A DNA stretch of 64,000 bases from Biscogniauxia marginata (Eukaryota; Ascomycota; Sordariomycetes; Xylariales; Xylariaceae): contig MU404060.1 of assembly GCA_022695795.1 (NCBI GenBank), forward strand, positions 180,749 to 244,748, written 5' to 3'. This document shows positions 34,661 through 47,051 of the stretch, piece by piece. Within the stretch, counting starts at the first letter, position 1. Every line of letters begins with the position of its first letter. The position numbers and the translations under genes are program-made. The notes below the pieces were generated by a model. That model did no database searches. It was not told where the DNA came from and saw only the letters and a list, made by a program, of their open reading frames with translations.

Positions 34661-35249
34661 CGACATGGACGGTAAGGCTTCATCCATTCCATCTTGGCAA
34701 GGTTTTCGTGTCCCGCCGGTCAGCCTTGCGATTGGATGATACTAATTAATTATATCTAAGCTTCATTCGCCGACTAAATAACCGGATCTCAAGGGGTTAG
34801 ACAGACCGACAGGAACTACGGAGATAAGTGGGATTGAATATCCGAAGAAATTGGTATGTCTTTGTCTCAGAAACAATGCCCTTTTTGGCCCTCAAACAGG
34901 GGGATTGTTCGAGATAAATTTCTCTGTTGACCTAGACTGAGCAATGCCCTTGAACTCAGTATATAATTGTTCATAAATCCTCATCTTTGGACGTGATTTC
35001 TATTTTAAACCAACTTGCCTATTCATATCATAGCTAAATCCTAATATAAGCCCTATTCTAGCTAAAACTTTTTTTCAGCCTCGTAAGCCAAGCTGTAAGC
35101 TACCGGCCCCTTGACGACGCTCGCTATAGTCAAGGCCTCTCTAAGGGCTTTTATAATTGTCTTTGTGAAACTTGTGGGCCCGACCCTGCCCTGTGGAGTA
35201 TACATAATTCGCACAGCGGGAACTCAACTTCCATCAACAACCTACAACA
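34661..35249. other. Intergenic, no gene seen
   Basis: About 590 bp upstream of the next plus-strand gene, with no clear TATA box. A CAACAACCTACAACA stretch immediately precedes the ATG, a typical fungal leader. Confidence 0.45.
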
Positions 35250-36392
35250 ATGGAAACTAAAGAATGTGTTCATGAACTTTTGATCCAAGGCCATGCAACT
35301 GACGCAGGACATGTGTGCGGAAAGCGCAACTTTGACACCTTGAGCATCGATAATGTGGGAAAACGGAAAATGCAGAAAACAAGTATGCCCCGTCACTTGT
35401 CTCCAAATGTCCGTTCGATCATTATATCCCATGCACTTGACATGAATCCGATGTGTGCTCTAGATTTCTTGGTACCAGACTGGAATATCTGCAGAAGAAA
35501 AAATCCAGTGCTTGAGAAGGTACTGGAGATCACAAGGATCGTCACCTACACCCAGGCGGTGGATGGTCAAAATAGCACACTATCAATTAACTTCGGGCAC
35601 GATGAACAGGACCACATCTTGCTTCCAATGAAACAGTTTGATGATCGACTTGCAACACTTGACAAGTGGTGTTGCAATGAAGTCTCGAGAGACTTCTACC
35701 GAGGTAATACGCATGTTTTTCAGCTTACCACAAGCGAATTTCTCGACGATATCACCAACGGGTCCTTGCTATTGAATAGTAGAATGTTCCCCCTCCGTGG
35801 AAAACAAGCCCAAGACATTTTACCGTTTGATGACGAAGGGCCTGGGACTAAAAGATTGTGTGCGTCGATGGCTACGCCGATCTTCACACAGCTGCGACAT
35901 ATCGCCATCCGTTCGCCTTTGAGTTTGACTGGTATCGACGCTACTAATATTTGTATGCCGTATCATATTAGAGCTGACGCTTTACCAACTTTGAACAGAT
36001 TGATCGATGTCGACAGGTCCGCCCACTTAAGGCTCTCTTGGTCCCAAATGCCGCAGCTCGAGAGTGTCCTTCTCGACTTGCGCATATATAGCCACGAGAT
36101 AAACACGGAGCTCAGCAAGGATCACGTTATTGAACGTGCGCAAGAGATGGGACGCCACCTCAACTTGAAACTACTCGTCATTGCCGGTTTGCAGAGTTAC
36201 ATCTTTGAGACTAGTTATGAATCGATCACGGCGAGAGAGGTGGAGGAGGAGGATACGATAGATAATGAGCCCAATTTTATCAAGATATTCAAGCCTTCAT
36301 TGCGGCCCGGGGGTAGAATTATCCTTATTGACCGAGTCATCGACGAACAACCGAGGCTGCCTGTTTGGAGAAACACGGGTGAGCTGCATTGA
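35250..36392 (+). CDS. Conserved-looking fungal protein, F-box-like start
   Basis: Intronless frame of 380 residues from a genuine ATG, with good codon order throughout. I do not recognise a named family. Residues about 45-75 (MPRHLSPNVRSIIISHALDM) look like a short helical N-terminal module of the F-box/2EXR kind. The rest has mixed alpha/beta character, with leucine-rich segments (MPQLESVLLDLRIY, LNLKLLVIAGL) but no clear repeat. No signal peptide or membrane helix. Lineage-expanded proteins with this outline are common in Pezizomycotina; a substrate-adaptor role would be speculation. Confidence 0.7.
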   Translation: METKECVHELLIQGHATDAGHVCGKRNFDTLSIDNVGKRKMQKTSMPRHLSPNVRSIIISHALDMNPMCALDFLVPDWNICRRKNPVLEKVLEITRIVTYTQAVDGQNSTLSINFGHDEQDHILLPMKQFDDRLATLDKWCCNEVSRDFYRGNTHVFQLTTSEFLDDITNGSLLLNSRMFPLRGKQAQDILPFDDEGPGTKRLCASMATPIFTQLRHIAIRSPLSLTGIDATNICMPYHIRADALPTLNRLIDVDRSAHLRLSWSQMPQLESVLLDLRIYSHEINTELSKDHVIERAQEMGRHLNLKLLVIAGLQSYIFETSYESITAREVEEEDTIDNEPNFIKIFKPSLRPGGRIILIDRVIDEQPRLPVWRNTGELH

Positions 36393-37167
36393 GTGGTGCG
36401 AGATCATTCTTTCATGATTCTGTAGGGTGAAGCTACTAGTATTAACCGGAGCAAAGGTATGCTAGTACCGTTTCTAAGCTGAAGTTCAAATACGGACCAA
36501 TGTAGAAGACAATTGATATCATTCTTTCAACGTTGCATTGAAACTTAGTAATATGACTACTATTACGTACAAGGTTTGGGGTGCTATATTCAGAGCGATC
36601 CCACTTCAGAGAATGCGACTTGCTGACTGGCCACAGCAATAGTCACTCCGGTAGGCAAACGCAGTGTGTCCCCTGATGCTACCGAGGACGCCGAGGATTT
36701 AATTGTGGGGAAATTTAGGTAGGTAAAGGGGAAAATAAAAAGCAAGAGTCATGATTGCTACCTAACCCAGCTGTCCCAGACAACTATTTACAAAAGACAC
36801 TGACGCAATAGTAACAAGAGCGCCAGATCCGTCCTGCCATAAGTCCGTTGGTCACCTACCGAGGCAAACCCGATATCCCTTTTCCCTAATGTCCAACCAA
36901 AGTAATGCCCGTACCACCTAAAGGAAATCCATGCGCTACTGAATAATAACAAAAAAGGCATACGCAGTCGTCCAACAGAATGGCAAGAGAGTTCAAAGAA
37001 AGACGTAGAGGTCATATGTTGTAATCGATTTCACCGATGGCGCAACGGTCACCCAATCAATGATGACCTTAGACCGTTTTTGGCAGCTCCATCTTCCCAA
37101 ACACCATCACTTCTCTGGTTTGCTTGCTAGCCACGAAGCAAGGGGTACCGATGTAGTAGAAGGTGGC
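36393..37167. other. Shared 3' region, no gene seen
   Basis: 775 bp between the 3' ends of a plus-strand and a minus-strand gene. A 75-codon minus frame (36788-37015) with a hydrophobic stretch is present but lacks support. Confidence 0.45.
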
Positions 37168-37680
37168 TTAGCATTTATCGCAGCAGAGGGCGACACAACT
37201 ATTGCCAAAAGTCAGTCTTGCCGGCAATGCCTAGAAGCTCGGTGTAGGGTGAGGTCAGATAACTTACGTTGCATACATGGGAGGGATTATGATGAGGAAC
37301 ATGCATGACATGCTGCAGTCAAACTTGCACTGGTTGAAGCCCTCGATGTGAGAGCCTCCGCCTAGTGCCTTCTCGGCGCCACTCGCGCCATCGTTGATGC
37401 ATATGCTTCCTTGAACGCCACACTCCAGGTTTGTGACATTGAGAGGATTCGCGCAATCGTCTAGTCCGTTCTGGACTACGAAGTTCTGTGGGACCGGCTT
37501 CGAGGCGGTGGATGGGAGGTCGACCTTTGCACATCCGGCGAGTTGGTCGCGGTTGATGGTCAGGCTTCCGGTATAGCCGTCAGGTAGAGCGTAAGTCTGT
37601 ATGTCCTCAGTTGCGGCATGGACGCCCATAGAACTGCTAAGGACAGCGCCGAGGAGAGTGAGACCACGGAGGAAATACAT
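37168..37680 (-). CDS. Secreted cysteine-rich protein, 147 aa
   Basis: Exons 37268-37680 and 37168-37198, joined by a 69-nt intron (donor GTAAGT, branch GACTGAC, acceptor AATAG), encode 147 residues. The second exon adds only ten residues and holds three more Cys (CVALCCDKC). The start is the ATG at 37680, which is followed at once by a signal peptide (MYFLRGLTLLGAVLSSSMGV); a longer frame reaching 37812 is 5' UTR. The mature part has about 11 Cys, clustered at the end (CKFDCSMSCM...). A Met/Ile-rich stretch (MFLIIIPPMYA) precedes the intron. It is likely an extracellular disulfide-rich protein of unknown function. CTTCCA-type repeats lie just upstream. Confidence 0.75.
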
Positions 37681-37840
37681 GATCAGGGATTGTTGTAAGT
37701 TTGGGTGGATGGAGAAAGTTGTGGAAGTGGAAGTGGAAGTTAAAATTGCGTGGAGGTGTAATATCTGTGGAAGTGTAAGTTGTGTGGAAGATTGATAGTG
37801 GTATCTGGACAAAGATGGGTCTTCGAGAGGATTTCCTATG

Positions 37841-37850
37841 TTTATTTATA
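37841..37850 (-). promoter_or_regulatory. TATA box of secreted cysteine-rich gene
   Basis: TATAAATAAA on the minus strand, 161 nt before the ATG at 37680. Between them lie (CTTCCA)-type repeats around 37715-37740 on the minus strand, within the leader. Confidence 0.5.
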
Positions 37851-40800
37851 TTCGAGTGAAGCTTCATCGAAGCTACGGACTTGAGTTAAAATTCGGCAAG
37901 ACGAATGCATTGAACCCAGGTTTGCCTACGACCCAATACACAAAATTCCCCAGACCCCAGAAAGTCTATACAAACACGGCGCTAGAATCATGGGGTCGTA
38001 CCCATTTACCATGCCCGTACCCTTGTCTGGTATCCATTCAGTGTTGATGTATTCGTATGAACTCGCTCCTTAGTTTGTAGTGTTTGTAGGCCCGCTCCCT
38101 TACGTTATGATCTAGAGCCCGTTTGTTTGGACCATTACGTATGATCCGGCGCCTTTGCAGTGTAATACTTCGATCTCGCCGAGTATTCCCTAAGTGCCTA
38201 AGTTAATAAGCTTAATTGATGGCCGTCTTGGTGCAACCTCGTAGAACGTGGCAGGAATACGTGTATCTATCTTATCATCTCCTATAAAGACTTATTTTAT
38301 AATCGGCTCGCACAGTTCACTACGTTTATGTCTCTCTTCCAGGATCTATCAATTCTGTTATTCCATCTCTTCGTTTAGGTTTGGAAGGTCTCTTGGAGTT
38401 GAACATAATAGTAGCATCCTCCACATCTCGATTGGACCACCTAGACTCCATGTTGACTAAAACATGGCTCATGGATCAGAACATCTTTGGATGTTTACTG
38501 GATAATTCTAGAATTAAGGTGCAAACATGTCTTAGTTCTTCTCACGTGGCCATTGACTATCGTTTTGAAATGTTGTGTAACACGCGTTTGGCGGGAACAG
38601 AGCCGCCAGGTTGACAAGCTTGGGGAAGTCTACGGAATCTATTCGTTGTCGATTTCATCTTATTCGTCCAGTTGTGTTTCCGGTAAGGGACTATGCTTGT
38701 TTCCAAGGCAAGTTATAGCGTCAGCATCATGTCATAAGCCACAGAGTCAACTGATTCCTTTCTATAAGTGGTGGCTGGTGGATACAGAAAGGGAAGGTCG
38801 TTTGGCATAAGAGAGCACGGTTTATAGTTTGCGGGGGGTGGAGATCTGGGGTTATGCATTCCCCGCCTTAGAGAGAAATTTCCCGCAGCCTTACAGGATA
38901 ACGGGCTATAAGACCCTCTTTTCTTGTTTGTCTCACAAACGTCCCGTGACGTGTTTAGACCTTAACGACATTACATAGGACAAACCACCATCTGTCTCTA
39001 AATAAGAGAGCGCCTTGTAACGTCACATGGGAATAGTACGCATTATATGAGATCTGGAGAGTATTTTAATTAGGAATAATGCAACGAGTTGCTATTATTA
39101 TCAACAATATTACTATTTTAGGGGTAAAGGGAGAATGAGAAGATAATACTGAAATGATCTTTTATGGGAAGCTTACTCGTCTTATTATAAACCTACTCTG
39201 GGCCAGTATTTTTTGACTAATTACTTGGGCTACTTACCTTGGTTACAATCCTGTCTCCTTTCCCCAGAGTAGTAAACGCACGCGTACACGGACGCTAGCT
39301 AGTGCACGTGGCTTAGGATGACACTAGGGATCTATTCCTTAGTATAAGTACATATCTTATAGTTTGCGTACAATCTAACTGTGTGCATGACGATGAGGTA
39401 AAAGAAATAAGGGCCAAGGCAGGGTGTGTGGGTGCTCTATTATTGAACATTAAGGAATACGTACCTGGGCTTATCTTGCTTTGACACTTCCTTCCTCTAT
39501 TCATACCACATGCTTAATATTCCCCTTGGGTTTCAGTGAGTATTGTCGAATTATCAACCGTACATGCCGTCGTGGTTAGTTGAGTATGTTTAGGTCACGA
39601 CTTGATACAGGTTCTATGCGTATCTGAAAATACTGGATTGAGAGTTTGTAAAAAGGTCAGGAGTGTCTTACCCATCCAATAAACCGAGACTGTCAGTCTA
39701 GACCGTTCAATATTGTTTGCCCAAATACCCTCCACGTTCCCCTAATGAGGGGCTGCGCATGTACTTACCTCGGATACGGGTCTTCAGTGCCCGTGATATG
39801 TCCGAGCCCTGGGAACTCTACGCGTTTATTAACAACAAGATTAATAGCCGATACGTCCGTAACAACTCCATTTTGGAGAAGGATCAAACGTCAAACCTTC
39901 TCTTATCCCTGGCAAAAGCTTCTATTGGAGATGAATCATCATGGAAAATCAACAGAAATATCTTTCACGATCTTAAGCGGCAGTAATAGTCCGAGCTATC
40001 AGTTCTCATGTGTCTACACAAAATACACCGCGTAAATGCTAGTAGGCTTACTAGTAATATATTGTGTTCTCGCTATTTAAGCAGAGGAGGAAAGGTTTTA
40101 TAAATTCGGCCAAGAAACCAATGCATTATTTGTATGCAAAAGGGCCGTCTGCCTACACACTATTTCTTTTTTTAAGTTCCTTATGCAACAACTGTGTGAG
40201 CATGTAGCCTTAAGGTATCTATGCACTATAATAGAAAGTATTAAGAATCTCCTTTTCTTTTTTTCTTTTTTTCGTTCTGTGGGCTGAACTTTCTCGGCCC
40301 GTCGATCTTCTATTTGGTTAGATCTTGACCGATAATTTCTTTCCTTCGCCTTCGTAGACCTCTTAACCAGGTTATCCTGAATGAAAAGTTCAACAGTTGC
40401 ATCATTCTCATACTGCCACATAATATCTCTGCCATGCCTGGAGTTCCATCTCAAATGTGACACAACACTAAGCAACATAATCCTAGGTAAGGGTGTATGA
40501 GTGACGTTGTGGTTGCGCAAAGAACAGGAAACAGGCTAATTTCGAGGCTTCTCAGGGCTTATCTATATACGTTGATTATTGTTCCTACATATTAACCGAT
40601 TGTACTACGTGTCGTATGTGATCTTGTAACCTAGCTAATATATGTCAGGAACCTCGCGGGTGGCAATCCGTTATCTTGACTCTCACTAGCAAGGGGGCCT
40701 GTAGCGATGAGGTTATGGTGTACAGCTGATTTTAAAATAAGCACATAAAGAAAAACTGCTAATTTCTTATTGAGACGGGGCGAAGATAATGAGGATAGGA

Positions 40801-41436
40801 TGATTGATTAATTCAAGGCTAAGTCTAGGTAGGTGGGTAACGCCCACATATATATATGCAGGAGACCGTAGTAGGGCCGCATAGCAGGGGCACATCTCGA
40901 CACTTCCACTCGTGTATCTTTTATTGTAGTTGTCCGCGCAATAACCATACCATTACATAGCCCTTGGAGTGTACATATAATGACATTATCTATCGAGAGT
41001 AAGAAACCGGTTTTCTCATAATTGTGAAGAGTAGGCGTTTCGAAGAATCTGTGGCACTTAAATATAGGCACTATATTGTAACTAATTGTATCTGTTATCA
41101 GATGAAAAAGCTTTTTAGCTAAATCAGCATTCTGCGGGAACCGATGTAGGTATACCTCCATCATGATCGTCAAATGCTTTTCCAGAAGCTGAAGGTTAAA
41201 CCAATAAAACACTAGCTACCTACCTAGGTAGTCTATTTTTGTTCTCAATGAGGGGCGGGTCACGAAATAAATTTCGATGAACCCCATTTATAGTCTTGCG
41301 ACCTCGCTCTACCTAAGGTTAATGCAAATGTCTTGAACTTTGTAATGAGCCTTATGACAACTTAGTCGCCCCCCTACAGCTCCAGCTTTCGACTCAGATA
41401 CTACATGTGCACATCAATTCACACGCTGCTGACAGT
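37851..41436. other. Gene-poor stretch, no supported gene
   Basis: 3.6 kb of about 42% GC. Several frames of 90-140 codons exist (39717-39986 plus, 40098-40520 minus, 40808-41212 minus). Two of these begin at TTG or GTG rather than ATG, and none shows a motif, a splice-consistent extension or exclusive coding bias. It may contain a decayed gene at 40808-41212, whose frame is helical in character, but I cannot support it. Confidence 0.4.
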
Positions 41437-41906
41437 ATGGTCGGGTTCTCGTCACTGCTCCCACAACACGCTGGGTTTCTGCCTCATTTCTTAGTATACG
41501 TGAGTGTCCTATTGAGATCTCGAATATTGTTACATTCTCACCGTGATAGAAGCAAGGACTTGCTGCGGCACTTCACACGGTCGTATGCTACGTGAGAAGC
41601 CCAACGGTAGCTTTGCGGCAATTCAGTGGCTCCGAAGCGCCAAGGCCACATCCACTCCTATCGCACGTCTACGGAGTGAAGAATTTCTACACCAGTGCCA
41701 TCAGGTTCTACGCGGCCTATCATATCACGAACCCGCAGGTTTATGATCTGGCAGTGGTGAGCTTCGTTGGGGTGCTCTTCCTGTACATCACGGAAGTGTT
41801 TGTCTACCGAACGGCGCGCCTCCACGAGGCAGTGTTTCCATATTTATTTGCAGGGACGGGTTTTATTTGGATGATGGTGCAGCGAGATTGGTACCTCTCA
41901 CCATAA
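41437..41906 (+). CDS. ERG28-like sterol biosynthesis scaffold protein
   Basis: Exons 41437-41499 and 41550-41906, joined in phase 0 by a 50-nt intron (donor GTGAGT, acceptor GATAG), encode 139 residues, close to the usual Erg28 length. Exon 1 reads SSLLPQHAGFLPHFLVY, like the Erg28 N-terminus. Exon 2 carries the family core FYTSAIRFYAAYHITNPQVY, then two hydrophobic segments (LAVVSFVGVLFLYITEVF and a final FAGTGFIWMMVQRDWYL). Erg28 is an ER membrane protein that tethers the C-4 demethylation enzymes (Erg25, Erg26, Erg27) of ergosterol synthesis. The part between intron and core is divergent, and the usual FGTWT motif is replaced by YGVKN, so this may be a paralogue rather than the main copy. 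Confidence 0.8.
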
Positions 41907-42597
41907 TTGGCATGTCGAGCTGACGACTGAGCATGGCGAGGAATGCTGGCAGTGGGACTCGATTCGCATAGAAATGCTGCGCTTGTCTCGTTTCATTGAA
42001 GATTCTTACATGCGCCGTTCCGTTGGCCACTGGCGAAATCCTAACACCTATCGATTGCCATGATCTTCGCAGGACAATTGAATAGTACTTAGAACGTCCA
42101 CGTGGTGAATGCAAGTCTTTGGGCTTCATTGGTTTCCGTGCCCTACAACTCCGAGACACAGTCCGTGCCCAAATGCGAGGAGAATGGTCCGTTCAGACCG
42201 ATTTGAAGCCTAGTGTTAGTGGTTGCGGTCACTCGCGCTCCAAGGCTTGTTATTCCGCGACCACGTAAAGTGACATAACTCGCTAGCTCAGTGGCCGCCG
42301 GGGTGATACGCAGGACTCGCGCAATTCGTATGCACGTATCACAAACCAGAGACAAGCTGAGCAGATGATAGGGTCACGTTAAATGCAACGTCCCCGCAGA
42401 ACTCGCCCTGAAGTGACTGGGGGTAGGCTTACGACAGTTGTCGCCAGAGCCGCACCCAGTTACATAGACACCTAAACGACATAACCCATCCGGTCCTTCA
42501 TCTAGGGTCACCACGCCGCTCTGAGTACATGCAGCTGGAACTACATAAAGGAACAGGTTCCTAAACCCTTCGTCGCGTGAACAGATTTTTCGTTGCG
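41907..42597. other. Intergenic, no supported gene
   Basis: 691 bp between the ERG28-like gene and the RBR ligase. The minus-strand frames here overlap both neighbours and look like shadows. Confidence 0.45.
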
Positions 42598-44629
42598 ATG
42601 TTCTCTCGCCATTCAAATCGCCAACGTGAGTCATCGCGATCTCACCGAAGCACCAGTAAGCATTCGCATCGCCACGGAGGATCCGGGGGGAGGTCAGAGA
42701 TAGACATTGTCGATCTCGATGCGCTCGTCTCGGGTCGACAACCATACAAGGTCTCCACCAAGCATTCATCTCGGCTAACTTCCATCACTTCACACTTGAG
42801 ACGGACATTCCCAGACGAAGACCAGAAAATTCCCGAGGATGCTGTCATACAATACTTCTTTGCCGACAAGCGACTGGATGGAGATGAGATCCCCAGTGGC
42901 CTCTCGACTCTGAGATATAGGGTACTGGGTACGGGGGACGATGGATCGTTTCGGTTCCACTGGGGCGGTAACCGTCGTGGCTCCCGGTGGAACATTTCTT
43001 CAGCTCAGCTAAATCAACTCATACCCCTGGTCGAGGCGGGGTGTACTATCGGAGAATTGCGCGAGGCCATCGCGCAGCTCCTTGGAACATCGGATACTTC
43101 TCCAAACCATGTTTTTAAAGACGCGAATCGGATCGTTATTCAAACTGGTGGCCTCAGACCAGGACCAGTTCAAGGCAATAGTTGGGTGGCTCGGAAGGTA
43201 GACGTATGGCTTTCGCGTTATTTTTGGGTTGGTGTGGCATCCCCGGAGAATTATTTCGTGTTCAGAGGATTCAACGAGGAATACATTTGGCACAACCCCA
43301 GCGTCGACCGAAACGCTGAAATAGAGGCGCGCGCACTCAAGCGATGGCTGAAGCACTCAGTCCTCGCCGCCGTTCATCCCGGAGGTTCATACAGACGAGG
43401 CATTGACGTTGACGATATTCGGCTCTTCCGTCACGGCAAGAGAGTCAAAGACCACGATCGTTTGCATCCAGGCGCGTGTTTCGAGTTCGAGCTGCCTCGC
43501 AGCGTTGAGGATGATTATATCCAAGCAGAATCATGGCTTTTGTCAACGACGGTAAGATGCACTGTATGCGATGATGATAAAATGGTTTCGGAGATGCCCC
43601 GTAGGAGGCGCATCACAAAGGATTGCAAGCATGAGGCTACGGTTTGCAAGGAATGTGTCGAACAATGGATCACTTCAAGCTTGGAACCTATTACATGGGA
43701 TCGTCTGAAATGCCCAGAATGTCCCCAGTTACTCAAATTTGGGGATGTTAGGGCTTTTGCCTCAAAAGACACATTCGAACGGTATCTACTCAGACTTGAC
43801 CTCACAATTATTGGTACTGGCTAATAACCCATTTCATAGGTACGATTTGTTGGCCACGAAAGCTGCACTTAATAAGATGGGACAGTTTCAGTGGTGTCTC
43901 AATCCTCGCTGCGATGCTGGTCAGATAAATCCCGCGGGCTGTTCTAAGGCGAAATGCTATGCCTGTGAATCCTACTCATGTGCACACCACCACGTGCCCT
44001 GGCATCATAAAGAATCGTGCGCAGAATACAGCCATCGCACCCGCAAACTGAGGAGGGGCGAGAAGCTTTCCGAGCAACGGGTTAAGGAGATCACAAAGCC
44101 ATGTCCGGGATGTAATAGGAATGTGAACAAGTATACCGGTTGCGACCACATCACATGTGAGTTACATTCCATCGCTAAACCGCGAAGCAGGACTAACTGG
44201 GACCTTCAAGGTATTTGTGGACATGAGTGGTGTTGGCTGTGCTTCGCCACGTATAGAAGAGACGAAAACCACTTCTTAACGTGCGATCATAAAGCGGGAT
44301 GTCAATATCATGGAGATCCGCCAAACTACGAAGGAGGGAGGGCGTTCATGCATGCCTTGCACGGGGAAGGTCTCATGAATCCATTTGCCCCAAGGCCAAT
44401 GCCAGAACAGCATGGAGACCGCAGGCAGCCCCTTGAGCCTCACGGGCACCGAGAACGTTCACCCGTGCACCGAGGACCTCGCTTAGTTATACCGCCCCTG
44501 AATGCAAATCCGCAGAGACCAGATCAGCCTTGGGGGCGTGTCCGCGGGCGTGGACGGGGTCGGCGGACCGATTTTATGGATCAAGCCTTTCACTTCAACC
44601 TTGCAAATCTAATACAACGGACTTTGTGA
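42598..44629 (+). CDS. RBR-type E3 ubiquitin ligase
   Basis: Three exons, 42598-43781, 43840-44156 and 44211-44629, with introns of 58 and 54 nt, encode 639 residues. The first ATG is at 42598. The second intron is set by the RING2 consensus: CDHITC is joined to ICGHEWCWLC across it. Domains: a basic Ser/His/Arg N-terminus, a long unassigned region, RING1 (about 321-382, CTVC...C-x-H...CKECV...CPEC), IBR (about 395-450, CLNPRC...CYACESYSCAHHH) and RING2 (about 481-540, CPGCNRNVNKYTGCDHITC, with a candidate catalytic Cys at the end of that motif). The tail is Pro/Arg-rich and ends with an RGRGRGRR stretch. RBR ligases form a Cys-ubiquitin thioester before transfer. Substrate unknown. Confidence 0.92.
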
Positions 44630-45238
44630 TGCACGATTCATCCAAAAACTGGAAGGGGGGAGTTTTCGATCAAAAAGACACTTAGGCTGCACAGAATGCC
44701 TTGAAGATATAACCGCTTCACCGGCGAGGCCGTCGTATACTATAAGAGTAAAGATACACTCTAAGAATCTAGACGCTCCAGTAGCACGACCTAGTTATCG
44801 ACCAGCATTTATCGAACCACTTTCATCGGCATTATGGGTGCTAGAACGAAAAATTACCGGCAGATCTCCGGGATGGGGGCCTTCTCCAAGCATGCATAGT
44901 AGTCCTCCGCTACATAGTATCGGTATCTCCTGGACCGGGGAGCGGCCTCTCCCCATACCCATGTTCTAGTATCGACTCGACCTCGTCCTGGGGGATGACC
45001 CCGAAGTTGAACTTCGGCACCGGTATATACATATATATATATATATGGTTGGGATACTCTCAGGCAAGGAATTCACAGTTTGCATACAAATAATACCTAT
45101 CGGTATAAAAACCTCTAAAACTATAAAAGTTCTAAGATGTAAAAATAAAAACTTTTATGTTACATGTAACTTATAAAATAAGTAGTCCCGCGTAATTCTT
45201 ACTTTATTAATATTAAGTATAATTATTAAATTTATATA
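44630..45238. other. Intergenic leading into AT-rich block
   Basis: About 600 bp. Contains an (AT)n microsatellite at about 45027-45046 and becomes AT-rich from about 45050. No gene was seen. Confidence 0.5.
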
Positions 45239-45286
45239 ACGTGCTTTACTAGTACCCTGCGCATATTAGTACCCTGCGCACTTTCC
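45239..45286 (+). repeat. Left terminal inverted repeat
   Basis: 48 bp starting ACGTGCTTTACTAGTACC. It contains an internal direct repeat of TTAGTACCCTGCGCA type (AGTACCCTGCGCA occurs twice, 17 bp apart), a possible pair of transposase-binding sites. Confidence 0.85.
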
Positions 45287-45444
45287 CTCACCTTTTTATA
45301 TTAGAATTAGGATTTAACAACCACAACGTATAGAATTAACCTAAACTACTCAAAATTTGATGAACCTAATATAATTATAGTATCTTGATAAGTACGCGCA
45401 TTATGACTAGTCTTCCCGCAGGTACCATATCGTCGCCTAGAAGG

Positions 45445-45663
45445 CTACCTCTCATTTTGCTTACCCCCTTTAAAGCGCTTGTCGCGTCGAGCCTGCTTTT
45501 TTGCCTCCTTTTGAGTTAAAACGTCTTGCGTATTCTTTATAGTAAGTGCCCCCCCTTGACGGACTCGAGTCTTTTTAGCCTTGCGGCGTTTATTAAGTGC
45601 CTCATTTGCTACTCGAAGTGTGCGCACCTCGGCTAATAAAAGCGTTATCTCATGAGCTAACAT
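45445..45663 (-). pseudogene. Pogo/Fot1 transposase C-terminal fragment
   Basis: 72-codon frame. The segment LRVANEALNKRRKAKKTRVR followed by QGGALTIKNTQDVLTQKE is the typical C-terminal tail of fungal pogo/Fot1 DDE transposases (leucine-heptad helix, basic stretch, then a G-G-x-L-T-[IV] motif). The DDE core that should lie upstream on the minus strand (about 45660-46900) is destroyed by AT mutations and stops. Confidence 0.75.
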
Positions 45664-47051
45664 TTTAGTGCCTTTAGCTAACGCCGCTACCGTCTCAAAA
45701 ATGGGGGTTGGAGAGCTTCCTTGATGGCGTGCAATGCGACTCTTTACTAAGGTTGACTATGAAAGCGCATTAGTCGTATTATGGGGGGTTTGGGAAACCC
45801 AAGGGTTAATGTTAGTTAAGAGGGATATATTAAGATTCGGAGTTTATAACCTTATATTAAGCTTTAAAATTATAGCTTGCAGGTTGAAAGGTACTAAGCC
45901 AGCTTCGCGGAATCTAGCCTGGCTATTCTAAGCTGTTATAAAGGCTAAATAGGCTGTTTTAAAGGCGAGGAAGAACTCGACCTTTATGATATAATTAATA
46001 TGAGCCTTAATAAAAATCTTAATTTATCAATTATATACCCGTTTTAAGACATTAAAACACTTAACATTTAATAGCTAAGTTAAATAAAAAAAATAAAAAG
46101 GTAAATAAAGAGTAATAATATTATATGCTTTATAATACTTTTAAAATTCTACCGATTCGTGACTTTTATACTTATTAAAAATAAGTATTTAATATGGATT
46201 TTTAACTCGAGTAAAAATATGTTTATCGAAGTACTTAAGCCATTTTAAGCTTATTTCATTATTTATTTAATTATTATTAATTAATTTAATTACTTAGTCG
46301 TGTAAAAAGCCGCCTTTAATATATTAACTTACAAAATAATTCTTCTTTTAAACCACTAAAAACGAAAGGACACTTTAACTTTCGTTATTAATATAAGCAA
46401 TTACTATCGCTCATTCCCGATTACTTAATTAAATTACCTTATTTTTATCACGTCGATTTACGTGAGTTATAACTATTACCAAAGAGATTATACTTATTAT
46501 AAAGCCTATCTCGTCGAAGTTATAAAAATCGGAGTTCTAGATATTATATTTCGCTTATATATTCTTAACTAGTTAAAACCACGTGTTAATTAGCTCTAGA
46601 TCTTCGTATAAGGCTCTTTAAAAGTCATAAACGCGATTAAAACGCGTTTTTAACTCTAGTCGTCATTATATGAATCGATATGCCTAATTCTTCCCGATGC
46701 GTAATACCCCTCGAGATTCGAGTAAAAGATTTACTATATCTTTAACACTAACGAGCCGAGGCGTAAAACCTCGAGAATCTAAATCGAGTATATATCGAAT
46801 AATCGTATCCTCTTTTATTTTATTTAGTTTAAGGTTTAAAGGTAAATATTTATTAAAAGAAGTGTAACCGTTTATTCTAAGTCGAAGCGTAAATTCGGGA
46901 ACTTTATAGATTTTTGTAATAAACCGACGACTTAGCTTTTTAGATAAATAAATAACCTCGATAGTTAAGATGATTCGTGCTTCCTAGGTTTAAATTTCCA
47001 TTTATAGTTATTAAAAAAACGCGTGTCAAAGTTCATGGGGTATAAAATAAA

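Noticed and set aside
40098..41212. Two minus-strand frames of 134-140 codons
   Set aside because: They start at TTG and GTG, not ATG. One is dominated by a Lys/Glu run from a poly-pyrimidine tract, and no family resemblance or splice extension was found.
44750..45046. AT dinucleotide run as a transposon border
   Set aside because: The true border is defined at 45237-45239 by the TA duplication and inverted repeat; the run is an ordinary microsatellite.
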